From: Pseudomonas sp. Irchel 3A7
Lineage (GTDB): Bacteria > Pseudomonadota > Gammaproteobacteria > Pseudomonadales > Pseudomonadaceae
DNA: 64,000 bases
Direction: 5' to 3'
Assembly: GCF_900187565.1 (NCBI RefSeq)
Contig: NZ_FYED01000013.1
Span: forward strand, 168,662-232,661
In this document: piece after piece, positions 1 to 9,212 of the stretch
How positions within the stretch are numbered: position 1 is the first letter of the stretch
Layout: each line of letters begins with the position of its first letter
Program-made: the position numbers and the translations under genes
The notes under the pieces: model-generated
Seen by the model: only the letters and a program-made list of their open reading frames with translations
The model's database searches: none
What the model was told of the DNA's origin: nothing

Positions 1-203
1 AAGTGCCGAACGGCGCCACAGCCGAGCAGGCTTGCGAGTGTGCGGTGCGAGGTTTGAACAACGAGCGGGCCATCGTGCTGCGCACCATGGTCAAGCAGAT
101 GTACACCAGCAGCGCGACCATCCTGCCAGCTGTGCGCCAGGCTATCGACAAGCAATTGCTGCCGGCATTGGCCGAATACCAACAAAGCCACGTCGCCCGT
201 TAA
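1..203 (+). CDS. Partial CDS, C-terminal end, unrecognised
   Basis: An open frame enters from the left edge and stops at TAA 201-203. About 66 codons are visible. The codon use is typical of the neighbours and the peptide is rich in Ala, Gln and Arg with an amphipathic helical look. The GTG at position 3 is probably an internal codon, not a start. The family cannot be told from this fragment. The gene is convergent with gbdR, and a repeat pair fills the gap. Confidence 0.5.
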   Translation, partial: VPNGATAEQACECAVRGLNNERAIVLRTMVKQMYTSSATILPAVRQAIDKQLLPALAEYQQSHVAR

Positions 204-208
204 ATCGC

Positions 209-293
209 CTTCGCGAGCAGGCTCGCTCCCACATTCGACCGCACTCCTCTGTGGGAACCCGGTCAACTGTGGGAGCGAGCCTGCTCGCGAAGA
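209..293. repeat. REPIN-type inverted repeat pair
   Basis: The unit GCGAGCAGGCTCGCTCCCAC is followed about 35 bp later by its reverse complement, with the CTCCCACA ends facing inward (topology A). It lies between two convergent genes. Confidence 0.9.
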
Positions 294-305
294 AGGCGCC
301 GCGGA

Positions 306-1409
306 TTAAAGCCTTACGCTAGCGAAAGTCGACTCATTACGCGCCTGGCTCAGCGCTGACAACGGCCCGGACAACGGCGACAGCACCAGGGCTTGTGGCA
401 GCGGCATCATCGCCACTTGCTGCGTGGTGTTGGAACCTACGCGCTCGTCACGTGGCGGAATGCCGAAGTATTCGCGGTAGCACTTGGAGAAGTGCGGCGT
501 GGACACGAAGCCACACACAGATGCCACTTCGATGATCGACATCGGCGTTTGCTTGAGCAGCTGCCGCGCGCGGATCAGGCGCAGCTTCAGGTAGTAACGC
601 GAAGGCGAGCAGTGCAGGTACTTCTGGAACAGCCGCTCCAGCTGACGACGGGACACGGCGACATACACTGCCAGTTCGTCGAGGTCGATCGGCTCTTCTA
701 GGTTGGCCTCCATCAACGCAACGATTTCCTGCAACTTCGGCTGGTTGGTGCCGAGCATGTGCTTGAGCGGCACGCGCTGGTGATCCTGTTCGTTGCGGAT
801 GCGCTCGTACACGAACATCTCCGAGATCGCGGCGGACAGTTCACGGCCGTGATCGCGGCTGATCAGGTGCAGCATCATGTCCAGCGGCGCGGTGCCACCG
901 GAACTGGTGAAACGGTTACGGTCCAGGGTGAACAGGCGGGTACTCATGGCCACCCGCGGGAAGGCTTCCTGCATCGCCGCCAGGCATTCCCAGTGCACGC
1001 TGCAATCGAAACCGTCCAGCAGGCCGGCGCAGGCCAGGGCCCAGCTGCCGGTGCAGACCGCACCCAGGCGACGGGACTGACGCGCCTGGCTTTGCAGCCA
1101 TGAAACGTGTTCACGGGTAACAGTGCGCTGGATACCGATGCCGCCGCAGACAATCACGGTGTCCATTGGAGGGGCTTTGTGCATGGAGGCGTCGGGGGTG
1201 ATCTGCAGACCGTCACTGGCCCAGACTTGACCGCCATCGACGGTGAGGGTCGTCCAGCGATACAGCTCGCGGCCGGACAACTGGTTGGCCATGCGCAGGG
1301 GTTCGACTGCGGAGGCCAGGGAAATCAGCGTGAAATTGTCCAGCAGCAGAAAGCCGATGGATTGAGGCGCACGGTTCTGGGGTTGGGCCCCGGAGTTGAA
1401 CGTCGTCAT
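306..1409 (-). CDS. gbdR: GbdR, GlxA/AraC-family activator of glycine betaine catabolism
   Basis: This 367-residue regulator has a DJ-1/PfpI-like N-terminal domain (about residues 17-190) and a C-terminal AraC-type double helix-turn-helix (about 225-325, containing FVSTPHFSKCYREYFG). It is GbdR by length, domain order and its position next to sdaB, cbcXWV and betT/betIBA. In P. aeruginosa GbdR senses glycine betaine and dimethylglycine and activates choline uptake and betaine breakdown genes. The start at 1409 has GAGGAG 8-9 nt upstream. Other GlxA-like regulators look alike, so the name depends on synteny. Confidence 0.9.
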   Translation of the reverse strand: MTTFNSGAQPQNRAPQSIGFLLLDNFTLISLASAVEPLRMANQLSGRELYRWTTLTVDGGQVWASDGLQITPDASMHKAPPMDTVIVCGGIGIQRTVTREHVSWLQSQARQSRRLGAVCTGSWALACAGLLDGFDCSVHWECLAAMQEAFPRVAMSTRLFTLDRNRFTSSGGTAPLDMMLHLISRDHGRELSAAISEMFVYERIRNEQDHQRVPLKHMLGTNQPKLQEIVALMEANLEEPIDLDELAVYVAVSRRQLERLFQKYLHCSPSRYYLKLRLIRARQLLKQTPMSIIEVASVCGFVSTPHFSKCYREYFGIPPRDERVGSNTTQQVAMMPLPQALVLSPLSGPLSALSQARNESTFASVRL

Positions 1410-1842
1410 CGCGGTATCTCCTCACACAAAGCGGGTGATGGCCTCAGGCGGAGGCTCTTGTTATTGCCATCGTTCTCGCGTGGGAGACGGGCTTTGTAAT
1501 GACAGAGCAATTGCCATGCCTAAATTTGAATGTGCGTTCAATAACTCCTAAAAACGACGTCGGAATGTGTCTATATATGACGCGCGGCGAGTAGGGGTTA
1601 TAAGTGCCATCAGTGGCGACAAGCGCTCTGCCCCGTTGCGTGTGAGCAAATCGGTAGCACTTGTGGGAACAGGGCTGCGAGCAGCCCGGAAAGAGTGTCA
1701 CCGCAGGCACGGGTGACGGGCGGTCAGGGACCCCATGATACCCCGCCGACGGTGAGACTATTTATCTGTTAGCGACGCGCCAAAAGGTGGCGCGGTTTGG
1801 ATCGAGTGTTCAGTTTACGCGCAGTTTTGACTGGTCTGGCCC
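1410..1842. other. Long intergenic region upstream of gbdR
   Basis: About 430 bp lie between the gbdR start and the repeat that follows sdaB. It should hold the gbdR promoter, reading leftward. There is a short stem (CGCGCC/GGCGCG, about 1776-1794) without a T-run. An 88-codon open frame on the minus strand (1444-1710) has no convincing coding character or ribosome binding site and is not called. Confidence 0.4.
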
Positions 1843-1935
1843 CATCGCTGGCAAGCCAGCTCCCACAGGGATTCAGGGTGTGATCAAGATATCAGCTACA
1901 CCAAAGAATCTGTGGGAGCTGGCTTGCCAGCGATG
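1843..1935. repeat. Repeat pair, GCTGG variant
   Basis: The unit TCGCTGGCAAGCCAGCTCCC is followed by its reverse complement (TGTGGGAGCTGGCTTGCCAG). It is the same kind of paired palindrome as the other REPINs but with a different stem sequence. It lies directly downstream of sdaB and may act on its transcript end. Confidence 0.85.
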
Positions 1936-1949
1936 AAGTCAGCTCGGTA

Positions 1950-3326
1950 TCAGCACTCCACCGCGCTGACCGCCAACCCACCCCGCGATGTCTCCTTATA
2001 TTTGTCATGCATATCGGCACCGGTATCACGCATGGTGCGGATCACCCGATCCAGCGAGATAAAGTGCTGTCCATCGCCGCGCAATGCCATTTGCGCCGCA
2101 TTGATCGCTTTCACCGCGGCAATCGCGTTGCGCTCGATACACGGCACTTGCACCAGACCGCCCACCGGATCGCACGTCAGCCCCAGGTTATGTTCCAGGC
2201 CGATTTCCGCCGCGTTGCACAGTTGCTCCGGGGTGGCGCCGAGGATTTCCGACAGCCCCGCCGCGGCCATGGCGCAGGCCGAACCGACTTCGCCCTGGCA
2301 ACCGACTTCGGCACCGGAGATCGAAGCGTTCTTCTTGCACAGAATCCCCACCGACGCCGCACCGAGGAAGTAGTCGACGACGTTGGCGTCGGTCACGTCC
2401 TCGCTGAACTTCATAAAGTAATGCAACACCGCGGGAATGATCCCCGCCGCACCATTGGTCGGTGCCGTGACCATGCGCCCGCCGGCGGCGTTTTCTTCAT
2501 TGACCGCCAAGGCGAACAGGTTGACCCACTCCATGGCGCTGAGGGTCGAGCCGATCACGTTGGGTTTGTTCAACTCCTGCAAGCTGCGATGCAGTTTGGC
2601 CGCACGCCGGCGCACATTCAGGCCACCGGGCAGGATGCCTTCGTGCTTGAGGCCGTGATCGACGCAATCCTGCATGGCGCGCCAGAGCTTCATCAGGCCG
2701 CTGCGGATTTCCTCTTCGCTGCGCCAGACCTTCTCGTTGGCCATCATGAGTTCGGCTACGCGCAGATTGTGCTTCTTGCACAGCTCCAACAACTCGGCAG
2801 CAGAGGAAAAATCATAGGGCAACACAGTGCGGTCAAGGTCGACCACCCCGCTGGAGGCCTGGGCCTCGTCGACGACAAAACCGCCGCCGACCGAATAGTA
2901 GGTGTCGCGATGCAACTCGCCGTCATTGCCTTCGACAATCAGGGTCATGGCATTGGGATGGAACGGCAGGTTTTCGTCGATCAGGCGCATGTCCCGACCC
3001 CAGATGAAGGGCACCGACAAACGACCGTCGAGCAACAGCGTGTCGGTTTCGCGCAGGGTGGCGATGCGGATGCCGATTTGCGACGGATCGATCGCATCCG
3101 GCCACTCGCCCATCAGGCCCATGATCACCGCGTTGTCGCTGCCGTGACCGATGCCGGTGGCGGACAACGAACCATAGAGCTGAACTTCGACCCTGCGCAC
3201 CTGCTCCAGCAGACCCCGTTCACGCAAACCTTGTACAAACAAAGCCGCCGCCCGCATGGGTCCCACGGTGTGCGAACTGGAAGGGCCGATGCCGATTTTG
3301 AACAGGTCGAAAACACTGATAGCCAT
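1950..3326 (-). CDS. sdaB: L-serine ammonia-lyase (serine dehydratase), iron-sulfur type
   Basis: This 458-residue enzyme converts L-serine to pyruvate and ammonia. The beta domain comes first (about 3-160, with IGPSSSHTVGP), then the alpha domain with the cysteines expected to hold the [4Fe-4S] cluster (GCQGEVGSAC and CDPVGGLVQVPC). The start at 3326 (MAISVFDLFKIG) has AGGAGT at good spacing; an upstream ATG would add 23 low-complexity residues. It sits between gbdR and cbcXWV. Betaine breakdown runs through dimethylglycine, sarcosine and glycine to serine, so the enzyme finishes that route into pyruvate. Confidence 0.93.
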   Translation of the reverse strand: MAISVFDLFKIGIGPSSSHTVGPMRAAALFVQGLRERGLLEQVRRVEVQLYGSLSATGIGHGSDNAVIMGLMGEWPDAIDPSQIGIRIATLRETDTLLLDGRLSVPFIWGRDMRLIDENLPFHPNAMTLIVEGNDGELHRDTYYSVGGGFVVDEAQASSGVVDLDRTVLPYDFSSAAELLELCKKHNLRVAELMMANEKVWRSEEEIRSGLMKLWRAMQDCVDHGLKHEGILPGGLNVRRRAAKLHRSLQELNKPNVIGSTLSAMEWVNLFALAVNEENAAGGRMVTAPTNGAAGIIPAVLHYFMKFSEDVTDANVVDYFLGAASVGILCKKNASISGAEVGCQGEVGSACAMAAAGLSEILGATPEQLCNAAEIGLEHNLGLTCDPVGGLVQVPCIERNAIAAVKAINAAQMALRGDGQHFISLDRVIRTMRDTGADMHDKYKETSRGGLAVSAVEC

Positions 3327-3762
3327 TACTGCCGAACTCCTGGATGAGCCAACTCCAGGCGCAAAAACGCCCGGTGGCGGAGCTGCTACGCTCAAGCTGC
3401 AATCCGCCGAGATGACTGCATCATCAGGCTTTTGTCTTGTCGTTCGACGTCTCTAACCGACGCACTCATGTCCACTAACGCCGTGGGCGTTTTACGCCAT
3501 GTTTTCGGCGTTTTTTTGCGATGCAGAGGGGGAAATGGGGCTGAAAAAATCTGTAAACGACGTCACTGACACTGGATGCGACCATCCCTGTACTGGTTAC
3601 GACGCACCCTGTAGGCGTCAGATTTTCACTGGTACATGATCATATCGACTCGATTGCAAGGCGCCGTGGTAGAGCTGTCTCCAAAACGCCATCCAGCCGC
3701 AACTCTATAAGTGCGGTGGTCCAGTCGGAACACTGCCAAAAAAAACACCAAGGAGTCCATCC
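3327..3762. promoter_or_regulatory. Divergent control region sdaB / cbcX
   Basis: This 436-bp gap holds the promoters of two divergent units that are both expected GbdR targets. A short inverted repeat GGATG-CGAC-CATCC sits at 3574-3587. An AT-rich T-run (GCGTTTTTTTGCG) occurs near 3508-3520. I cannot assign the exact GbdR site. The cbcX ribosome binding site is AAGGAG just before 3763. Confidence 0.5.
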
Positions 3763-4710
3763 ATGAAAGGTTCCCCGTCGTTGTTGTTGGCCGCCATGCT
3801 TAGTCTGCCGGTTCTGGCGCAAGCCGCCGAACCGGCCCAATGCAGCACCGTAAACTTCTCCGATGTCGGCTGGACTGACATTACTGTCACCACCGCCACT
3901 ACCAGCGTCGTCCTCGATGCCCTGGGCTACAAGACCAAAACCACCATGATTTCCGTGCCAGTGACCTACAAGTCGCTGGCCGATGGCAAGAACATGGACA
4001 TCTTCCTCGGCAACTGGATGCCGACCATGGAAAACGACATCAAGCCCTATCGCGATGCCGGCACCGTGGACACCCTGCGCGCCAACCTTGAAAACGCCAA
4101 ATACACCCTCGCCGTACCGGAAGAGCTGTACAACAAAGGCCTGAAGGATTTCGCCGACATCGCCAAGTTCAAGAAAGAACTGGACGGCAAAATCTACGGT
4201 ATCGAACCGGGTAACGACGGTAACCGTCTGATCCAGAGCATGATCGACAAGAACGCCTTCGGCTTGAAAGACGCCGGCTTCAAGGTGGTCGAGTCCAGCG
4301 AGGCAGGCATGCTCTCGCAAGTCGATCGCGCCCAGCGCCGCAACACCGCGGTGGTGTTCCTGGGCTGGGAACCGCACCCGATGAACACACGCTTCAAGAT
4401 GAAGTACCTGACCGGCGGCGACGAGTTCTTCGGCCCCAACTTCGGCCAGGCGACCATCTACACCAACACCCGCAAGGGTTACGCCCAGGAATGCAGCAAC
4501 GTGGGTCAGCTGCTCAAAAACCTGGTCTTCACCCTCGACATGGAAAGCACGCTGATGGGCAACGTCCTGGACGACAAGATGAAGCCTGACGCAGCCGCGA
4601 AGGCCTGGCTGAAAAAGAACCCACAGGTACTCGATACCTGGCTCGCTGGCGTGACCACCATTGACGGTAAACCAGGCCTGGAGGCCGTGAAAGCCAAGCT
4701 CGCGCAGTAA
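3763..4710 (+). CDS. cbcX: Choline ABC transporter, periplasmic binding protein CbcX
   Basis: This 315-residue binding protein starts with a clear signal peptide (hydrophobic LLLAAMLSLPVLAQAA, cleavage near residue 22). It belongs to the OpuAC/ChoX-type choline and betaine binding family: it has GWTDI near the mature N-terminus, GNWMPTM, a Trp-rich pocket region (FLGWEPHPMN) and two cysteines (AQC, QEC) in the mature protein that could form the ChoX-type disulfide. It is the first gene of cbcXWV. AAGGAG lies 7-8 nt before the ATG. Confidence 0.92.
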   Translation: MKGSPSLLLAAMLSLPVLAQAAEPAQCSTVNFSDVGWTDITVTTATTSVVLDALGYKTKTTMISVPVTYKSLADGKNMDIFLGNWMPTMENDIKPYRDAGTVDTLRANLENAKYTLAVPEELYNKGLKDFADIAKFKKELDGKIYGIEPGNDGNRLIQSMIDKNAFGLKDAGFKVVESSEAGMLSQVDRAQRRNTAVVFLGWEPHPMNTRFKMKYLTGGDEFFGPNFGQATIYTNTRKGYAQECSNVGQLLKNLVFTLDMESTLMGNVLDDKMKPDAAAKAWLKKNPQVLDTWLAGVTTIDGKPGLEAVKAKLAQ

Positions 4711-4718
4711 TCGCTTAT

Positions 4719-4743
4719 GCCGGGCAGGTCTGCCTGCCCGGGC
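4719..4743 (+). promoter_or_regulatory. Hairpin between cbcX and cbcW
   Basis: CCGGGCAG (4720-4727) and CTGCCCGG (4734-4741) form a strong stem with a 6-nt loop, starting 9 bp after the cbcX stop. No T-run follows, so it is unlikely to be a full terminator. Such hairpins after binding-protein genes often protect the upstream message or partly attenuate, giving more binding protein than permease. Confidence 0.65.
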
Positions 4744-4776
4744 TGTTTATTTCCTTGCATGCGGACGTTCACTACC

Positions 4777-5622
4777 ATGCTGATTGATCAGAAAATACCT
4801 CTAGGCCAGCACATTGCGAGCTTTGTCGAATGGTTGACGCAACACGGCGCCAACACCTTCGACGCCATTGCCGTGACGCTGGAAACGATGATCCACGGCG
4901 TGACTTTCGCGCTGACCTGGTTCAACCCGCTGGTCTTGATCGGCCTCATCGCCCTCCTGGCCCACTTGATCCAGCGCAAATGGGGGTTGACCGCCTTTGT
5001 TGTCGCCTCCTTTCTGCTGATCCTCAACCTGGGGTACTGGCAGGAAACCATGGAGACCCTCGCCCAGGTGTTGTTCGCCACCCTGGTCTGCGTGGTCATC
5101 GGCGTGCCACTGGGCATCGTCGCCGCGCACAAGCCGATGTTCTACACTGTAATGCGTCCGGTACTCGATCTGATGCAGACCGTACCGACCTTCGTTTACC
5201 TCATTCCTACCCTGACCCTCTTCGGGCTGGGTGTGGTGCCAGGCCTGATCTCCACGGTGGTGTTCGCCATTGCCGCGCCGATCCGCCTGACCTACCTGGG
5301 CATCCGCGATGTCCCACAAGAATTGATGGACGCCGGCAAGGCCTTCGGCTGCTCGCGTCGTCAACTGCTGACACGGATCGAACTGCCCCACGCCATGCCG
5401 AGCATCGCGGCCGGCATCACCCAGTGCATCATGCTGTCGCTGTCGATGGTGGTGATCGCGGCACTGGTGGGCGCCGATGGATTGGGTAAACCGGTGGTCA
5501 ACGCACTGAACACTGCTGATATCGCCCTGGGCTTCGAAGCGGGCCTGGCGATCGTACTGCTGGCGATCATGCTCGACCGTATCTGCAAACAACCCGAAGC
5601 CAAAGTAGGGGGTGACGCATGA
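4777..5622 (+). CDS. cbcW: Choline ABC transporter permease CbcW
   Basis: This 281-residue inner-membrane permease has several transmembrane segments (starting about 35, 55, 80, 130, 210 and 250) and the ProW-type EAA loop (VPQELMDAGKAFGCSRRQLL) that contacts the ATPase. The start MLIDQKIPLGQH at 4777 is chosen over ATG 4759 and a GTG-like upstream start because it matches the usual family N-terminus; the ribosome binding site is weak, which suits coupling to cbcX. The stop overlaps the cbcV start by 4 bp. Confidence 0.9.
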   Translation: MLIDQKIPLGQHIASFVEWLTQHGANTFDAIAVTLETMIHGVTFALTWFNPLVLIGLIALLAHLIQRKWGLTAFVVASFLLILNLGYWQETMETLAQVLFATLVCVVIGVPLGIVAAHKPMFYTVMRPVLDLMQTVPTFVYLIPTLTLFGLGVVPGLISTVVFAIAAPIRLTYLGIRDVPQELMDAGKAFGCSRRQLLTRIELPHAMPSIAAGITQCIMLSLSMVVIAALVGADGLGKPVVNALNTADIALGFEAGLAIVLLAIMLDRICKQPEAKVGGDA

Positions 5623-6797
5623 GCATAATTCGCTTCGAAGACGTCGACGTGATCTTCACCAAAGATCCGCGCGAAGCACTGAAACTTCTCGATCAAGGCT
5701 TGACCCGCAGCGAGATCCTGAAAAAGACCGGGCAGATCGTTGGCGTCGAAAAAGCCAGCCTGGATATCGAAAAAGGTGAAATCTGCGTGCTGATGGGCCT
5801 TTCCGGCTCCGGCAAGTCCAGCCTGCTGCGTTGCATCAACGGCCTCAACACCGTCAGCCGCGGCAAGTTGTTCGTCGAGCACGAAGGCAAGCAGATCAAC
5901 ATTGCGTCCTGCACGGCCGCCGAACTGAAAATGATGCGCACCAAGCGCATTGCGATGGTGTTCCAGAAGTTTGCCCTGATGCCTTGGCTGACAGTGCGCG
6001 AGAACATCAGTTTCGGCCTCGAAATGCAGGGTCGGCCGGAGAAGGAACGCAAAAAGCTGGTCGATGAAAAACTCGAACTGGTGGGCTTGACCCAATGGCG
6101 CAACAAGAAGCCCGATGAGCTGTCCGGCGGCATGCAACAGCGTGTGGGCCTGGCCCGTGCGCTGGCAATGGACGCCGACATTCTGCTGATGGACGAACCG
6201 TTCTCGGCCCTCGACCCGCTGATTCGCCAGGGCCTGCAGGATGAACTGCTGGAACTGCAACGCAAGCTGAGCAAAACCATCGTGTTCGTGAGCCACGACC
6301 TCGACGAAGCCCTGAAGCTCGGCAGCCGTATCGCGATCATGAAAGACGGCCGGATCATCCAGTACAGCAAGCCTGAAGAAATCGTCCTCAACCCGGCGGA
6401 CGACTACGTGCGGACCTTCGTGGCCCACACCAACCCGCTGAACGTACTGTGCGGCCGCAGCCTGATGCGCACCCTGGACAACTGCAAGCGCATCAACGGT
6501 TCGGTCTGCCTGGATCCGGGCGGCGATTCGTGGCTCGACCTGGCAGAGGGCAACACGATCAAGGGCGCACGCCAGAACGGCTCGGTGCTGGACCTGCAGA
6601 ACTGGGTACCGGGGCAAGCGGTTGAAGGCCTGGGTCGTCGACCTACCCTGGTGGATTCGAGCATCGGCATGCGCGACGCGCTGCAGATCCGCTACCAGAC
6701 CGGCAACAAGCTTGTACTGCACGACAACAACCATGTGGTCGGGATTCTCGGCGACAGCGAGCTGTACCACGCACTGCTCGGCAAGAACCTGGGGTAA
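5619..6797 (+). CDS. cbcV: Choline ABC transporter ATPase CbcV
   Basis: This 392-residue ATPase has Walker A GLSGSGKSS (about 69), Q-loop, signature LSGGMQQRV, Walker B ILLMDEPFSALD and H-loop VSHDLDEA. It is of the ProV/OpuA type, and the C-terminal region after about 290 resembles the CBS-like regulatory part of that family but is short. ATG overlaps the cbcW stop (ATGA), so the three genes form one operon ending at the terminator at 6808. Confidence 0.92.
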   Translation: MSIIRFEDVDVIFTKDPREALKLLDQGLTRSEILKKTGQIVGVEKASLDIEKGEICVLMGLSGSGKSSLLRCINGLNTVSRGKLFVEHEGKQINIASCTAAELKMMRTKRIAMVFQKFALMPWLTVRENISFGLEMQGRPEKERKKLVDEKLELVGLTQWRNKKPDELSGGMQQRVGLARALAMDADILLMDEPFSALDPLIRQGLQDELLELQRKLSKTIVFVSHDLDEALKLGSRIAIMKDGRIIQYSKPEEIVLNPADDYVRTFVAHTNPLNVLCGRSLMRTLDNCKRINGSVCLDPGGDSWLDLAEGNTIKGARQNGSVLDLQNWVPGQAVEGLGRRPTLVDSSIGMRDALQIRYQTGNKLVLHDNNHVVGILGDSELYHALLGKNLG

Positions 6798-6807
6798 GGC
6801 AACAGAC

Positions 6808-6842
6808 ACAAAAACGCCGCGAGAGGATCGCGGCGTTTTTGT
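6808..6842 (+). terminator. Terminator of cbcXWV
   Basis: AAAACGCCGCGA-GAGGA-TCGCGGCGTTTTTG forms a GC-rich stem with T-run, 10 bp after the cbcV stop. The A-run on the other side could also serve rightward-to-leftward transcription from betT. Confidence 0.92.
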
Positions 6843-6884
6843 TTATGGGGATATCGGGTCAATCTGCTTTGCGGCTAATGACCC

Positions 6885-6950
6885 CTTCGCGAGCAGGCTC
6901 GCTCCCACATTGGAATGCGGTCAACTGTGGAAGCGAGCCTGCTCGCGAAG
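6885..6950. repeat. REPIN-type pair (topology A)
   Basis: The unit and its inverted copy sit 17 bp apart; the second copy has one change (GTGGAAGCG for GTGGGAGCG). Located between the convergent ends of cbcV and betT. Confidence 0.88.
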
Positions 6951-6991
6951 AACGCGACGCGGTGTCATGGAAACACCGCGCCACTTACAAC

Positions 6992-8989
6992 TTAGCTATA
7001 CACCCGGCCAAGGAGCTGCCTATGGCTTTCGAACTGATCGAGCACGTCACGGGTGATCTGATCCTGGGTGAAGCCCATCAAGTCGTAGTCCTGGCTGCCG
7101 TTGTGCAGGTACACCTCGGCACGGTAGTAGCGCTGGCGTGCCTCATCGGATTGAGCCGATTCAGTTGGCGTGGCCAGGTACCCATCCAGGCTGACTTCGT
7201 AGACAAAAGGGTTGCCCTCTTCCATCTCGATCCGCAGGCCCATGCAACGCTTGGACTTGCCCAGCAAGGTTTGCACATCCAGGCCTTGAGCGCGCATTTG
7301 CACGGCGGCATCTTCCAGCGCCGGCGTTACATGCTTGTCCATGAAGCGCTGTACCACCGACTGGCTCGGTTGCAGGTCCAGTTGAGTCAGGCGCTCGGTG
7401 AAACCACGGCGACCGCGTGCCGCCAGTTCCGCTTGTTCCTGCTCGATCTGCACGTCCTGGCGCATGGCCTTGTGCAAGCCGAACATGAAAAACACCAGCA
7501 CCACCGAGAACGGCAGTCCCGCCAGCACCACCATGGTTTGCATGGCTTCGAAGTTACCGGCGAACAGCAGACCAATGGTCACCAGGGTGATCACCGCCGA
7601 CCAGAAAATCCGCAACCAGTGCGGGGCGTCTTCGTCGACGTTACCGCCCTTGCACGACAGGTTGGCCATCATCACCGCGCCGGAATCCGCCGGTGTCAGG
7701 AACAGCACGAAACCAACGAAAATCGAGACGCCGATTACCACTTTCGACGCCGGGTAGTGTTCAAGCAACTGGTAGATCGCCATGGACGGCTGTTCCAGCG
7801 CCGTCTTGCCGAGTTCCACCGCCCCATGGTTCATCACCAGGTCCAGGGCCGAGTTGCCGAAGATCGACAGCCACGCCAGGGTGAAACCCAGTGGGATCAG
7901 CAGCACGCCAGCGACCAGTTCACGCACCGTGCGACCACGGGAAATACGCGCGATGAACATGCCCACGAATGGCGCCCAGGAAATCCACCAGGCCCAGTAG
8001 AACAGAGTCCACAGGCCCAACCAGCGGTCGGACTTCTCACTGTCGCCTTCGTACACATAGAGGTCGAACGTCTTCAGCACCACACCGTTCAGGTAGTCAC
8101 CGATGTTCTGCACGAAGCCGTTGAGCAGGTGCAGGGTCGGGCCGAACAGCAGCACGAAAATCAGCAGGCCGCTGAACAAAACGATGTTCAGGTTGGACAG
8201 ACGGCGAATGCCGTTTTCCACACCCGACACAGCAGCAATGGTCGCCACGGTGCTCATCACGATGATCACGATCAGCAGGTTGGTGTTGCTGTGCTCCATG
8301 CCGAACAGGTTTTCAAGGCCCGACGACACTTGCAGCGAACCAATCCCCAGGTTGGTCACCAGACCCAACAGGGTCACGAACATGCCGAAACCGTCCACCG
8401 CGTGACCGGCCGCGCCTTTGACCCAACGCTCACCCGCCAGCGGGTACAGCGCCGAACGCAACGCCAGTGGCTGGTTGTGACGGTAGGCAAAGTACGCCAC
8501 GGCCAGGCCGACCAATGCGTAGATCGCCCAGCCATGCAGGCCCCAGTGCAGGAACGTCAGCTGAACCGCCTGACGTGCCGCCAGGTTGCTGGCAGCGACG
8601 CCTTCCGGCGGGTTGAAGTAGTGATCCAGCGGCTCGGAGGCGCCGAAGTACAGCAACGAGATGCCGATACCCGACGAGAACAGCATCCCCGCCCAGGCGC
8701 CGTAGCTGAAGTCCGGGGTGTCGTCCTTGCTGCCCAGTTTCAGTTTGCCGTAGGACGAAAACGCCAGGCCGACGACGAAGATCAGATAGGCGGCAATCAC
8801 CACCATGTAGTACCAGCCAAAGCTGCGGGACAACCAGGCCTGGGCCGTTCCGAGCATTTTGCCCGCCTCTTGCGGGGCGATGATCAGAATGGCGGTCAAC
8901 AACAGAATCAACGCGGTAGAGGTGTAGAACACCCAACCGTTGACCGTCACCTTTTCCGGCGGGGTCTTTATAAGCGAGGCAGAACTCAT
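6992..8989 (-). CDS. betT: BCCT-family choline transporter BetT
   Basis: This 665-residue inner-membrane symporter has about twelve transmembrane segments (first near residues 17-37) and the BCCT signature region with repeated Trp (FYWAWWISWAPFVGMFIARIS). About 170 residues form a cytoplasmic C-terminal tail, the length typical of osmosensing BetT proteins. It imports choline. It is transcribed divergently from betIBA across the BetI palindrome, which supports choline as substrate rather than betaine. GGAG lies about 10 nt before the ATG. Confidence 0.93.
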   Translation of the reverse strand: MSSASLIKTPPEKVTVNGWVFYTSTALILLLTAILIIAPQEAGKMLGTAQAWLSRSFGWYYMVVIAAYLIFVVGLAFSSYGKLKLGSKDDTPDFSYGAWAGMLFSSGIGISLLYFGASEPLDHYFNPPEGVAASNLAARQAVQLTFLHWGLHGWAIYALVGLAVAYFAYRHNQPLALRSALYPLAGERWVKGAAGHAVDGFGMFVTLLGLVTNLGIGSLQVSSGLENLFGMEHSNTNLLIVIIVMSTVATIAAVSGVENGIRRLSNLNIVLFSGLLIFVLLFGPTLHLLNGFVQNIGDYLNGVVLKTFDLYVYEGDSEKSDRWLGLWTLFYWAWWISWAPFVGMFIARISRGRTVRELVAGVLLIPLGFTLAWLSIFGNSALDLVMNHGAVELGKTALEQPSMAIYQLLEHYPASKVVIGVSIFVGFVLFLTPADSGAVMMANLSCKGGNVDEDAPHWLRIFWSAVITLVTIGLLFAGNFEAMQTMVVLAGLPFSVVLVFFMFGLHKAMRQDVQIEQEQAELAARGRRGFTERLTQLDLQPSQSVVQRFMDKHVTPALEDAAVQMRAQGLDVQTLLGKSKRCMGLRIEMEEGNPFVYEVSLDGYLATPTESAQSDEARQRYYRAEVYLHNGSQDYDLMGFTQDQITRDVLDQFESHRQLLGRVYS

Positions 8990-9212
8990 TGCACAGATGC
9001 TCCAGGCAGTGCGAGTGAAGAACGCAAGGCAACACGGAACCCGACCAATCGGTTAGTGGGCAGCCGACCAGTGGGTGATATAAAGACACCCCGAAAAAAG
9101 CCCGAAGCCCGGGAGCGCCAGTGCGCGTGGGTTTCGAGCGTTTTGGGATGTCGTTTTTCCGCCAGCTACATGTAGGAAAAACCTGTAGGCAGCGACGATT
9201 TGTCGCAGATCT

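Noticed and set aside
1444..1710. An 88-codon minus-strand open frame between gbdR and sdaB.
   Set aside because: No ribosome binding site, mixed composition, no domain, and it covers the expected gbdR promoter region.
1776..1794. Stem CGCGCC...GGCGCG as a terminator.
   Set aside because: No T-run follows on either strand and no gene ends nearby.
5361..6809. A 482-codon minus-strand open frame opposite cbcW and cbcV.
   Set aside because: Shadow of the ABC transporter genes.
6839..9175. A 778-codon plus-strand open frame.
   Set aside because: Antisense to betT. The peptide is His/Gln/Arg-rich shadow sequence and runs through the terminator and repeat pair.
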